Shown here: in pieces, positions 37,450 through 46,138 of the stretch
Layout of the letters: each line of letters starts with the position of its first letter
Numbering within the stretch: the first letter of the stretch is position 1
Program-made: the position numbers and the translations under genes
From: an uncultured Porphyromonadaceae bacterium
GTDB taxonomy: Bacteria; Bacteroidota; Bacteroidia; Bacteroidales; Muribaculaceae
DNA length: 64,000 nucleotides
Reading direction: 5' to 3'
NCBI GenBank assembly: GCA_947176915.1
Contig: CAMWSM010000001.1
Span: forward strand, 79,880 to 143,879
Notes under the pieces: model-generated
What the model was told of the DNA's origin: nothing
Database searches by the model: none
Seen by the model: the letters and a program-made list of their open reading frames with translations, nothing else

Positions 37450-37655
37450 CAATCGGAACTCTATAATCCGAATGTAAAATATCTAGCCTAATCGTCGTCG
37501 AACTACCACCTTGATTTATGATAAGGCTAATCACAATATTTTCCCAATGGGCGAAGTATATCTACGCGCATAACGTAGAATCGTGCCCATGGGAAAATTG
37601 GCTGTGGTAGGCCACGACGACGTTGGGCTTCGGTTCTACGTTTTTCGTATAACTC
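37450..37655 (+). ncRNA. Candidate structured RNA or single-strand-folding DNA element (multi-helix)
   Basis: Nested pairings: 37493-37500/37615-37622 (CGTCGTCG/CGACGACG), CTACCAC/GTGGTAG, 37538-37552/37585-37598, TCTACG/CGTAGA; preceded by TAATTTTG at 37437. Confidence 0.5.
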
Positions 37656-37703
37656 GTTGCCATTTTACTAGATAATTTCTAAATTAACTCTACAACTTGT
37701 AAA

Positions 37704-38393
37704 ATGGAAACTGTTTTAGCAATCATTTCACTTTTATCACTTCTTGCTTTTATAGTAGGAATGGTAAAACCATCTTTTGTAAAATGTAAATCAAGAAGGA
37801 TTGTGGCGCTTATCTACCTTGGAATTTTCCTTGTAAGTGCTATTATTGGAGGTTCCCTAATAGAACCTTCCCCTTCCAATCAATCGGAGAACCTAACAGG
37901 GATTGAAAGCGATACCACAAAAAATGAGAGAACGAAAACCCAAAATTCCACCTTCATTTCGGAAACCGAAGACGACTCCAATACTAAAGAAAAAAAGGAA
38001 ATCAACAAAATTCCTGATTTATTAGCAGGCAGTGAGTTCAAAGTAAAACATGGAGATGGGGAAATAGAATTCAACTTAGAGGATATTAAGATTAACCGTA
38101 TACCCAATGACGGAAGAAATCTGGTAATCACTGTGAAGATAAAGAACAAATCCAATAGCAAATTTTTCATAAGTGATTCGGGATGGAAACTCTTAGATTC
38201 AGAGAATGTAGAGGTAGAAGAATCCGGTATATATGAACCAGTTTTCAGTGACTTTGCGCCCGGCACATTCTTCTTCACCATAGTTGAGCCGAATGTAGGA
38301 AAAAAGGAAATAGTGGGATATTCAATTAAAAATGAACCCTACTATCTAACCATAGACGGAAAAATTGTAGGAAGAATTAATAACACCAAATAA
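37704..38393 (+). CDS. Hypothetical membrane protein with extracytoplasmic DUF4352-like domain
   Basis: Two N-terminal hydrophobic segments, then 'FNLEDIKINRIPNDGRNLVITVKIKNKSNSKFFISDSGWKLLDSEN'. Confidence 0.55.
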   Translation: METVLAIISLLSLLAFIVGMVKPSFVKCKSRRIVALIYLGIFLVSAIIGGSLIEPSPSNQSENLTGIESDTTKNERTKTQNSTFISETEDDSNTKEKKEINKIPDLLAGSEFKVKHGDGEIEFNLEDIKINRIPNDGRNLVITVKIKNKSNSKFFISDSGWKLLDSENVEVEESGIYEPVFSDFAPGTFFFTIVEPNVGKKEIVGYSIKNEPYYLTIDGKIVGRINNTK

Positions 38394-38443
38394 TATATCC
38401 CCCTTATAGTCAGCAGGGATTGTTTCCTACATCAATTTAATAT

Positions 38444-38500
38444 AAAAAGTGTCCTAAAATTTAGGACACTTTTTATATTTTTGTCCTAAAATTTAGGACA
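38444..38500. repeat. Tandem palindromes GTGTCCTAAA-A-TTTAGGACAC and TGTCCTAAA-A-TTTAGGACA
   Basis: Centres at 38459 and 38491 (32 bp apart); the first extends to 15-bp arms. Confidence 0.9.
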
Positions 38501-38507
38501 CTTTTAT

Positions 38508-38515
38508 TATCTTTG
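38508..38515 (+). promoter_or_regulatory. -7 element TATCTTTG for the DUF4143 gene
   Basis: TAnnTTTG match 18 bp upstream of ATG 38533; possible -33 TTTG at 38480-38483 touching palindrome 2. Confidence 0.5.
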
Positions 38516-38532
38516 CAAAAAATTATAATTGG

Positions 38533-39849
38533 ATGGATAAAAAATACATCAAAAGCCAAATTGCAATGCGTCAGGCGGAATTTCCCACCGACCTTATCCC
38601 ACGTGAAACCCCGTTGCCAATTGGTTTGGGAAAAATCATCACCATACCGGGAGTAAGAAGATGCGGGAAATCATCTAAAATGGAGATTGTGGCAAACACC
38701 CTTCTAAATCAGGGGATAGACAGAAGGAAATTGCTGTGGGTAGGATTTGACGACGAACGCCTTGTGAAGAGCAGTTCGGAAGAACTCCATACTATCATAG
38801 AGGCGTATCAGGAAATGTACCCGGAAATAGAGATGCGGGAAGTGATTATGTTTTTTGATGAAATTCAGTTGATAGAGGGTTGGGAATATTTCATAATGCG
38901 ACTATATAAACACTATTCCAGGAATATTTATATTAGCGGGAGCAACGCAAGCATGCTTAGCACTGAACTTAAATCTGCATTAAGGGGATGGCCACTTGAA
39001 GAACGTACGATGCCCTTGTCTTTTTCAGAATATTGCCGATTTATGGAAATCGACACCAAAAGTTGGCTTGAAAAAGACTTGGTCAGGGTGCGGAATGCTT
39101 TCTATCATTATAACGACTACGGTGGTTTTCCTGAAGTCGCCTTGATTGAAAATCCTCTATTAGTAAACAAGATACTGCAAGGATACTTTGACACGATGCT
39201 TTTAAAGGATTTAGCAGAACATTACTCTATATCCAATCTGGAAGTGTTAAGATACTTTATTAAAAGGATTATGGCAAATCTTACAAAACCTACCTCAATA
39301 CGTTCAATTCATAACGATATAAAGTCACGCAATCTTAAAGTGAGTAAAGACAATCTTTATGAATGGGCGGCGCATGCCTGTGATATATTCCTTTTTGTCG
39401 GAATTTCCAATTATAGCAGATCTCTTCAGAAGACTGAATCTTCCCTTCCCAAATACTATTGCATAGACAATGGTTTGCTTAGCGCTGTTCTCCTTCCTCA
39501 AAGTGATGACTATGGAAAAAAATTAGAAAATACAATTTTTCTGCAACTATACCGTAATACCGGACCTCTCACAAAGATATTCTATTATCAGGGAAAGGGC
39601 GAATGTGATTTTGTTGTGCAGCAGTCAACTAAAATCAGTCAACTCATCCAAGTGACTTGGAGCATAGCCGATGAAAACACCCGAAAACGAGAAATTGCAG
39701 GATTAATTGAGGCATCCCAAAAGACGGGATGCAACGATTTATTGATAATAACATCGGAAGAAGAGGAAACAATTGTCCTTCCAGATGCCGGCATTATCAA
39801 AGTGATGCCGGCATGGAAATGGTTGCTGCACGAGTCTGAAGGAAAGTGA
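38533..39849 (+). CDS. ATP-binding protein, AAA_14 + DUF4143 family
   Basis: 'IITIPGVRRCGKSSKMEIV...VIMFFDEIQLIEGWEYFIMRLY...ISGSNASMLSTELKSALRGWPLEERTMPLSFSEYC'. Confidence 0.9.
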   Translation: MDKKYIKSQIAMRQAEFPTDLIPRETPLPIGLGKIITIPGVRRCGKSSKMEIVANTLLNQGIDRRKLLWVGFDDERLVKSSSEELHTIIEAYQEMYPEIEMREVIMFFDEIQLIEGWEYFIMRLYKHYSRNIYISGSNASMLSTELKSALRGWPLEERTMPLSFSEYCRFMEIDTKSWLEKDLVRVRNAFYHYNDYGGFPEVALIENPLLVNKILQGYFDTMLLKDLAEHYSISNLEVLRYFIKRIMANLTKPTSIRSIHNDIKSRNLKVSKDNLYEWAAHACDIFLFVGISNYSRSLQKTESSLPKYYCIDNGLLSAVLLPQSDDYGKKLENTIFLQLYRNTGPLTKIFYYQGKGECDFVVQQSTKISQLIQVTWSIADENTRKREIAGLIEASQKTGCNDLLIITSEEEETIVLPDAGIIKVMPAWKWLLHESEGK

Positions 39850-40006
39850 AATTATTAAACCATTAGGTTAAAAACGAGCCTATAATTTCGTAATTTAAGA
39901 CAAATTGCCTACCTTTGCGGTGTATTTCTTCAATCGGACGGTCATCACAGCCGGCAATGAGGTGGAAATACGCCTCTTTTTTGATACTAATCAACTATAT
40001 CATAGA

Positions 40007-42019
40007 ATGAAAAAGGAAATTCTGAACCGCGCAGCCGACAATATTCGTATTCTCTCTGCCGCGATGGTTGAAAGGGCAAAATCAGGTCATCCCGGCGGTG
40101 CTATGGGTGGTGCTGACTTTTTAAATGTCCTTTTCAGCGAATACCTGATTTTCGATCCCTCCGATCCCACATGGAATGCAAGAGACCGTTTCTATCTCGA
40201 TCCGGGCCACATGGCGCCTATGCTTTACGCCAATCTCGCATTCTTCGGCAAGTATTCTATCGACGAACTCATGAATCTTCGTCAATGGGGTTCCCCTACT
40301 ACGGGACATCCTGAATTTGACATTGCCCGCGGAATTGAGAACACATCCGGTCCTCTGGGACAAGGGCACACATTTGCCGTCGGAGCTGCAATCGCTGCCA
40401 AATTCCTTCACACACGCACAGGAAATCCCGGTTTCGGAAAAGAGACCATATATGCATATATTTCAGACGGCGGAGTGCAAGAGGAAATTTCACAAGGAGC
40501 GGGTCGTATCGCAGGACACCTCGGACTCGATAACCTCATCATGTTCTATGATGCCAACGACATTCAGCTTTCTACCGAGACCTCCGAAGTAACATCCGAA
40601 GACACGGCTATGAAATATCGCGCCTGGGGCTGGAGAGTGATCGAAATCAACGGCAACGACGTTGATGAGATACGCGAAGCCCTTGATGCGGCAAAACTTG
40701 AAAATGAAAAACCGACTCTCATAATCGGCAAATGCATAATGGGCAAAGGGGCACGCAAGGCGGACAATACATCTTACGAACGCTCCTGCAAGACCCACGG
40801 CGCTCCTCTCGGCGAGGAAGCCACAAGAAACACTATCATCAATCTCGGGGGAGATCCTGAGAATCCATTCCTGATCTTCGATGAGACTAAGGAACTTTAT
40901 GCCAACCGCACTAAGGAACTGGAAGAATTGGTTGCAGTGCGTCGTGAAGAGGAGAAGAAATGGGCTGACGAAAATCCGGATATGGCTGCTGACGTGGCTG
41001 AATGGTTTGAAAACAAAGCTCCTAAAATCGACTGGAGCATGGTTGAGCAGAAACCAAATCAAGCCACACGCGTAGCTTCAGGAAATGTGCTTGCCGAGCT
41101 TGCGAAACAGGTGCCCAACATGATTGTGTCATCAGCAGACCTTTGCGATTCCGACAAGACAGGAGCCTTCCTCAAGCAATCCTCAGTATTCAAAAATGGA
41201 GATTTCTCCGGAGCATTCCTTCAGGCAGGAGTTGCAGAGCTGACCATGGCCTGCTGCTGCATAGGCATGGCGCTTCACGGCGGAGTGATCACGGCATGCG
41301 CAACTTTCTTCGTATTCTCCGACTATATGAAGCCTGCCATACGTATGGCTGCTCTCATGGAACTTCCCGTCAAGTTTATCTGGACTCACGATGCTTTCCG
41401 TGTCGGCGAAGACGGTCCGACCCACGAGCCGGTTGAACAAGAGGCTCAGATCCGCCTGATGGAGAAACTCAAGAATCATCATGGCAGAAATTCTGTGCTT
41501 GTAATCCGCCCTGCTGATGTGGAGGAAACCACTATCGCATGGAAAATCGCCATGGAGAACATCTATACTCCTACCGCTCTCATCCTCTCCCGCCAGAATG
41601 TGAACAATCTTCCGGAAGGAACGCCTTACGAACTTACGGAGAAAGGTGGATATACTGTGGCGGAAAGCGATGAAGATCCGGACATTATCCTTGTGGCAAA
41701 CGGTTCGGAGGTTTCTACACTTGTCGACGGTGCCAAACTGCTCCGTGCCGAGGGTCTGAAAGTAAGAGTTGTGTCGATACCTTCCGAAGGTCTGTTCCGC
41801 GCTCAGCCTATCAGCTATCAGCACGCTGTCCTTCCGGCAGGCATCAAGAAATTCGGACTTACAGCCGGCTTGCCACACAACCTTATCGGTCTTGTCGGCA
41901 CACATGGCAAAATCTGGGGTCTTGAAAGTTTCGGTTTCTCGGCTCCTTACAAAGTGCTTGACGAAAAATTAGGTTTCTGCGCTGAAAACGTCTACAATCA
42001 GGTGAAGAGCATGTTCTAA
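40007..42019 (+). CDS. tkt: Transketolase
   Basis: 'MKKEILNRAADNIRILSAAMVERAKSGHPGGAMGGADF...STSGPLGQGHTFAVGAAIAAK'-type; 'YDANDIQLSTETSEV'; internal ATG chosen. Confidence 0.95.
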   Translation: MKKEILNRAADNIRILSAAMVERAKSGHPGGAMGGADFLNVLFSEYLIFDPSDPTWNARDRFYLDPGHMAPMLYANLAFFGKYSIDELMNLRQWGSPTTGHPEFDIARGIENTSGPLGQGHTFAVGAAIAAKFLHTRTGNPGFGKETIYAYISDGGVQEEISQGAGRIAGHLGLDNLIMFYDANDIQLSTETSEVTSEDTAMKYRAWGWRVIEINGNDVDEIREALDAAKLENEKPTLIIGKCIMGKGARKADNTSYERSCKTHGAPLGEEATRNTIINLGGDPENPFLIFDETKELYANRTKELEELVAVRREEEKKWADENPDMAADVAEWFENKAPKIDWSMVEQKPNQATRVASGNVLAELAKQVPNMIVSSADLCDSDKTGAFLKQSSVFKNGDFSGAFLQAGVAELTMACCCIGMALHGGVITACATFFVFSDYMKPAIRMAALMELPVKFIWTHDAFRVGEDGPTHEPVEQEAQIRLMEKLKNHHGRNSVLVIRPADVEETTIAWKIAMENIYTPTALILSRQNVNNLPEGTPYELTEKGGYTVAESDEDPDIILVANGSEVSTLVDGAKLLRAEGLKVRVVSIPSEGLFRAQPISYQHAVLPAGIKKFGLTAGLPHNLIGLVGTHGKIWGLESFGFSAPYKVLDEKLGFCAENVYNQVKSMF

Positions 42020-42033
42020 TTCCTTATATGCTT

Positions 42034-42070
42034 CAAAAAGGGGAGGCCGAAGTTCGGCTTCCCCTTTTTT
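42034..42070 (+). terminator. Rho-independent terminator after tkt
   Basis: AAAAAGGGGAGGCCGAA-g-TTCGGCTTCCCCTTTTTT. Confidence 0.85.
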
Positions 42071-42140
42071 GTCAAAAAAATATTGCTGGTTTATTGAAAA
42101 AATATTAATTTCGCCAAATAAACCCTTATATTTTTTTATC

Positions 42141-43526
42141 ATGAAACAATTATTAATCTCAGCCCTCCTTCTTTCTATGGCGTCAGCCGGATTCGCAGTG
42201 AATCCCAAGGGGGGAATCGATGATGCCATGCTCGGGCGTCTGCGCTCTTCCTATAAGAACGACGCTAACGATAAGGCAATTTCCAATGCTTTGAAATCAA
42301 ATGACATCAATGCCCTCGCAGCTAATGTAGAGGCCCAAAACGGTCTTGACGAGAATTTCACCTACCGCGTAAAAAGCAAAGGAATCACCAATCAGAAATC
42401 TTCAGGCAGATGCTGGCTTTTCACCGGTCTCAACGTGCTCCGTTCCCAGATTATGGATCAGCATGATATGCCTCAGATTGAATTTTCACAAAGCTATAAC
42501 TTCTTCTTCGATCAGCTGGAAAAATCCAACCTCTTCCTGCAGGCTATGATCGATACAGCTAAACTTCCGGAGGATAATGAGACCGTGCAGTGGCTTTTCG
42601 CCCATCCGATTCAGGATGGAGGACAATTCACCGGAATAGCCGACAACCTGTCGAAATATGGTATTGTGCCGAAGAGCGTGATGGGGGAAACTTTTTCAAG
42701 CTCAGCCACTACGAATCTTCGCAAAATCCTTTCCCGCCGTCTTCGTGAGGATGGTCTCCGTCTTCGTGAAATGGCTGCCAAGGGAGCGAAGGAATCTGCT
42801 CTTATGGCAGAAAAAGAGAAAATGCTTCAAGGCGTCTACCGTATTCTCACCCTCACTCTGGGCGTGCCTCCAACTGAATTTACATGGACTCAGAAAGACA
42901 GCAAAGGGAATATTGTCAGCACCAAGACCTACACTCCTCAGCAGTTCTACAAAGAGTTTGCCGGAAATGATCTCAAGAATGACTATGTGATGTTCATGAA
43001 CGACCCTTCACGTGAATATTACAAAGTCTATGAAATCGACTATGACCGCCACAATTATGACGGTTCCAACTGGAAATACATCAACCTTCCTATGGAAGAG
43101 ATCAAGAAGATGGCTATCGAAAGCCTCAAGAACGGCCAGATGATGTATTCATCCTGGGATTCAGGGAAATTCCTGAACCGTCAGAATGGCACAGCCTCTC
43201 TTGACAACTATGACTATGACTCTCTGTTCGGCACAACTTTCGGCATGAACAAGGCAGAGCGTATCCGCACAAAAGACAGTGCTTCCACTCATGCAATGAC
43301 TCTCTGCGCCGTTGATCTTGACGCCAACGGTCAGCCCGTGAAATGGATGGTCGAGAATAGCTGGGGGCCTGTAGGCGATTACAACGGACATGTTGTCATG
43401 ACCGATGATTGGATGAATGAATATCTTTTCCGTCTGGTTGTAAACAAGAAATTCGTACCCGCCGACATTCTTAAACTTCAGAATCAGAAGCCTATCCTGC
43501 TTCCGGCATGGGATCCTCTATTCTGA
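42141..43526 (+). CDS. C1 family aminopeptidase (PepC/bleomycin hydrolase-like), secreted
   Basis: 'NQKSSGRCWLFTGLNVLRSQI', 'STHAMTLCAVDLDANGQPVKWMVENSWG'; signal peptide MKQLLISALLLSMASAGFA. Confidence 0.92.
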   Translation: MKQLLISALLLSMASAGFAVNPKGGIDDAMLGRLRSSYKNDANDKAISNALKSNDINALAANVEAQNGLDENFTYRVKSKGITNQKSSGRCWLFTGLNVLRSQIMDQHDMPQIEFSQSYNFFFDQLEKSNLFLQAMIDTAKLPEDNETVQWLFAHPIQDGGQFTGIADNLSKYGIVPKSVMGETFSSSATTNLRKILSRRLREDGLRLREMAAKGAKESALMAEKEKMLQGVYRILTLTLGVPPTEFTWTQKDSKGNIVSTKTYTPQQFYKEFAGNDLKNDYVMFMNDPSREYYKVYEIDYDRHNYDGSNWKYINLPMEEIKKMAIESLKNGQMMYSSWDSGKFLNRQNGTASLDNYDYDSLFGTTFGMNKAERIRTKDSASTHAMTLCAVDLDANGQPVKWMVENSWGPVGDYNGHVVMTDDWMNEYLFRLVVNKKFVPADILKLQNQKPILLPAWDPLF

Positions 43527-43555
43527 TTCTTATTTATTTGACAAATATTAGAGCA

Positions 43556-43590
43556 AAAGGATGTATCAAAATTCAGATACATCCTTTTTT
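43556..43590 (+). terminator. Terminator hairpin downstream of the aminopeptidase gene
   Basis: AAAGGATGTATC-aaaattca-GATACATCCTTTTTT. Confidence 0.8.
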
Positions 43591-43592
43591 CG

Positions 43593-43740
43593 TAATGCCT
43601 GGGAGGGGATTGCTCCGCAATCCCACTATGCGATAAGAAGGAAACTTCTTTTACTCAACATATTTGATAACGAAGCGGGATTGCGGAGCAATCCCCTCCC
43701 AAGCATTACGAAACATCAAGTTTTTTTTGATACACCCTCA
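43593..43740. repeat. Head-to-head pair of GGGATTGCGGAGCAATCCC REP-like elements
   Basis: 'gtaatgcctgggaggggattgctccgcaatccc' (43594-43625) and its reverse complement 'gggattgcggagcaatcccctcccaagcattac' (43678-43710). Confidence 0.85.
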
Positions 43741-43790
43741 TTTTCCGTAATTATTCCTGATATTCTTAACGCATATTGGTTATTTTTTAC

Positions 43791-43798
43791 TAACTTTG
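43791..43798 (+). promoter_or_regulatory. -7 element TAACTTTG of the thi operon
   Basis: TAnnTTTG motif ~13 bp upstream of the riboswitch. Confidence 0.5.
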
Positions 43799-43810
43799 CC
43801 ACAAACATCG

Positions 43811-43900
43811 CAAGAGGGGTGCCCCTGCCACAAAGACTGTGATACGGGCTGAGATTATACCCTGTGAACTTGATGCGGTTCGTACCGCCGAAAGGACTTG
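43811..43900 (+). ncRNA. TPP riboswitch (THI element)
   Basis: 'GAGGGGTGCCCC...ACGGGCTGAGATTATACCCTGTGAACTTGATGCGGTTCGTACCGCCGAAAGGA' matches the TPP aptamer core; P1 CAAG/CTTG. Confidence 0.95.
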
Positions 43901-43968
43901 TTCATAGCCTTGAATTATGCAGGCTCCCTTTTTGGGATGGTTATTTATTACTCATAATCCAGGCATTC

Positions 43969-44169
43969 ATGAAAATTTTTATTAACCGTAAGGAAACCGA
44001 CACTGCAGGGATGAATGTTCTTGCAGATATTTTGTCGCATCATAATCTAAAGATTAACGAGATAGCCGTTGCTGTCAATAATAAAGTTGTCCCCCGCCCC
44101 CGCTGGACCGACACCTTGCTTAATGAAGGGGATAAGCTTACAATCATCACGGCGGTCTGCGGAGGATGA
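43969..44169 (+). CDS. thiS: Sulfur carrier protein ThiS
   Basis: 66 aa, 'KIFINRKETDT...ILSHHNLKINEIAVAVNNKVVPRPRWTDTLLNEGDKLTIITAVCGG' with C-terminal GG. Confidence 0.93.
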   Translation: MKIFINRKETDTAGMNVLADILSHHNLKINEIAVAVNNKVVPRPRWTDTLLNEGDKLTIITAVCGG

Positions 44170-44744
44170 ATTTCTCAGTCATTGCAATTACGCTTCCTCA
44201 ACCGATCGCGAACGAGAGCGGGATTATTTCAGAATTACTTGCATCCGGATGCATCGACCGCGTGCATCTGCGAAAACCTGAAAGCACACCGGAAAATATG
44301 CAAAAGCTGATTGAGGATATTCCTTCCGACATGCATAGCCTGCTGAGTCTTCACGATTTCCATTACCTTGCCCCGATTTATGGATGCGGCGTACATCTCA
44401 ATTCCCGTAATCCTCAGCCACCGGAGAATTACTGCGGCATTATGAGCTGTTCTTGTCATTCTGTCAGAGAATTGGAGCTTCAAAAGGAAGTAAGCTACAA
44501 ATTCCTTAGCCCCATATATCCCAGCATCTCCAAACCGGGCTACCATCCGGAGTCTCCTATTGCTTCCTTGAAAAGGCAAATTGCTGACAACACCATCGCT
44601 TTGGGGGGAGTTACTCCGGATAAATTCAGAGAGCTATCGGAATTAGGATTCTCAGGAGGAGCTATGTTGGGATATATCTGGAAAGCAATTTCAGAAAACA
44701 GATTATATCAATTGATTAAAGAGATAAAATGCTACAATTCATAA
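44166..44744 (+). CDS. Thiamine phosphate synthase-like protein (TenI/ThiE family)
   Basis: 'RVHLRKPEST...LLSLHDFHYLAPIYGCGVHLNSRNP...YKFLSPIYPSISKPGY...IALGGVTPDKFRELSELGFSGGAMLGYIW'. Confidence 0.8.
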   Translation: MNFSVIAITLPQPIANESGIISELLASGCIDRVHLRKPESTPENMQKLIEDIPSDMHSLLSLHDFHYLAPIYGCGVHLNSRNPQPPENYCGIMSCSCHSVRELELQKEVSYKFLSPIYPSISKPGYHPESPIASLKRQIADNTIALGGVTPDKFRELSELGFSGGAMLGYIWKAISENRLYQLIKEIKCYNS

Positions 44745-45352
44745 CCCATACCTCCGACTCGGAAGATTACGTCGGTGGAGCCCATGCTGCTCTTCAAGGG
44801 GGATGCCGATGGATTCAGCTGCGCATGAAAGATGCCGATGATGCTGAATTTATTTCCGCAGGAGAAAGATTGGCAGCTCTTTGCTCGTCAGCTAATGCTA
44901 CCTTTATCCTTGATGATCGCGTGCATCTTGTCAAACATCTGAAAGCCGATGGCGTCCACCTTGGCAAAAATGATATGCCTATTCCGGAGGCAAGAAAGAT
45001 ATTAGGCGACGGCTACATTATAGGCGCTACGGCAAACACCATTGAGGACGCACTTGATGCAGTAGAGAAGGGAGCTGACTATATAGGGATGGGACCCTTC
45101 CGATTCACCTCCACTAAGAGAAAACTGAGTCCGATGCTCGGCATAGAGGGATTGAAGAATATAATGAAGGAATTACGGCGGTTTTCTGATATTCCGGTAG
45201 TTGCAATAGGCGGCATCGAAGAGGAGGACATTCCCCTCGTAATGTCGTCAGGAGTAAGCGGAATCGCCCTATCGGGAGCGATCCTGAGATCACCCGATCC
45301 GGTTGCTGCCACCGCCTCTATATTGAAAACTCTTAATAATGAAAATAAATAA
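44729..45352 (+). CDS. thiE: Thiamine phosphate synthase ThiE
   Basis: 'GGCRWIQLRMKDADDAEFI...FILDDRVHLVKHLKADGVHLGKNDMP...GADYIGMGPFRFTSTKRKLSPMLG...VAIGGI'. Confidence 0.92.
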   Translation: MLQFITHTSDSEDYVGGAHAALQGGCRWIQLRMKDADDAEFISAGERLAALCSSANATFILDDRVHLVKHLKADGVHLGKNDMPIPEARKILGDGYIIGATANTIEDALDAVEKGADYIGMGPFRFTSTKRKLSPMLGIEGLKNIMKELRRFSDIPVVAIGGIEEEDIPLVMSSGVSGIALSGAILRSPDPVAATASILKTLNNENK

Positions 45353-45361
45353 CTGACTCTT

Positions 45362-46129
45362 ATGGATAAATTGATAATCGGAGAAAAGGAATTTGCTTCC
45401 CGTCTATTTGTGGGAACAGGTAAATTCCGCTCAAATGAGGAGATGGCGCGTGCCATTGAATCATCCGGCACGGAAATGGTAACGGTAGCTATGAAGCGTA
45501 TTGACATGACTAATCCTGCCGATTCTATGCTTTCATATATAAAGCAGCCTTGCATCCAGCTCCTTCCTAATACTTCAGGAGTGCGCGATGCTGAGGAAGC
45601 AGTTTTAGCAGCTCAGCTTGCACGAGAGGCTTTCTCCACCAATTTCATAAAACTTGAAATTCATCCTGACCCCAAATATCTACTTCCGGATCCTGTGGAA
45701 ACCCTGAAAGCTACTGAAGAGTTGGCAAAGATGGGTTTCATAGTGCTCCCTTACATTCAGGCGGATCCGGTGCTGTGCAAACGTCTCGAGGAGGTAGGGG
45801 CAGCCGCTGTCATGCCTTTAGCCGCACCTATAGGCACGAATAAAGGACTCGTAACCCGCGACCTCATTGAGATTATAATTGAGCAGAGCAATATTCCTGT
45901 CGTTGTCGATGCCGGACTGGGAGCACCATCCCATGCGGCGGAGGCTATGGAGATGGGGGCGGATGCCGTACTCGTCAACACCGCCATTGCCGTGGCTGCC
46001 GATCCTGTAATGATGGCGAAAGCCTTTAAGAAAGGTGTAGAGGCCGGCAGAGAGGCTTTTCTTGGTGGTCTGGGGGTTAGAAGGAATTATGCGGAGGCAA
46101 GCAGTCCGTTGACATCTTTTCTTGATTGA
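45362..46129 (+). CDS. thiG: Thiazole synthase ThiG
   Basis: '[45 protein letters not shown]...[32 protein letters not shown]'. Confidence 0.95.
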   Translation: MDKLIIGEKEFASRLFVGTGKFRSNEEMARAIESSGTEMVTVAMKRIDMTNPADSMLSYIKQPCIQLLPNTSGVRDAEEAVLAAQLAREAFSTNFIKLEIHPDPKYLLPDPVETLKATEELAKMGFIVLPYIQADPVLCKRLEEVGAAAVMPLAAPIGTNKGLVTRDLIEIIIEQSNIPVVVDAGLGAPSHAAEAMEMGADAVLVNTAIAVAADPVMMAKAFKKGVEAGREAFLGGLGVRRNYAEASSPLTSFLD

Positions 46130-46138
46130 CCATAAACC

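Noticed and set aside
37486-37628. Integron attC site (GTTGGGC right end, folded structure)
   Set aside because: The left end is GCCTAAT rather than RYYYAAC, there is no integron integrase in the window and no cassette-like spacing with further attC sites; kept only as an alternative for the structured element.
38444-38474. The first GTCCTAAAATTTAGGAC palindrome as only an intrinsic terminator of the 37704 ORF
   Set aside because: Terminator function is possible, but there is only a 1-nt centre (small loop), the motif is duplicated at exact spacing, and the second copy lies in the promoter of the next gene, so an operator is the better first hypothesis.
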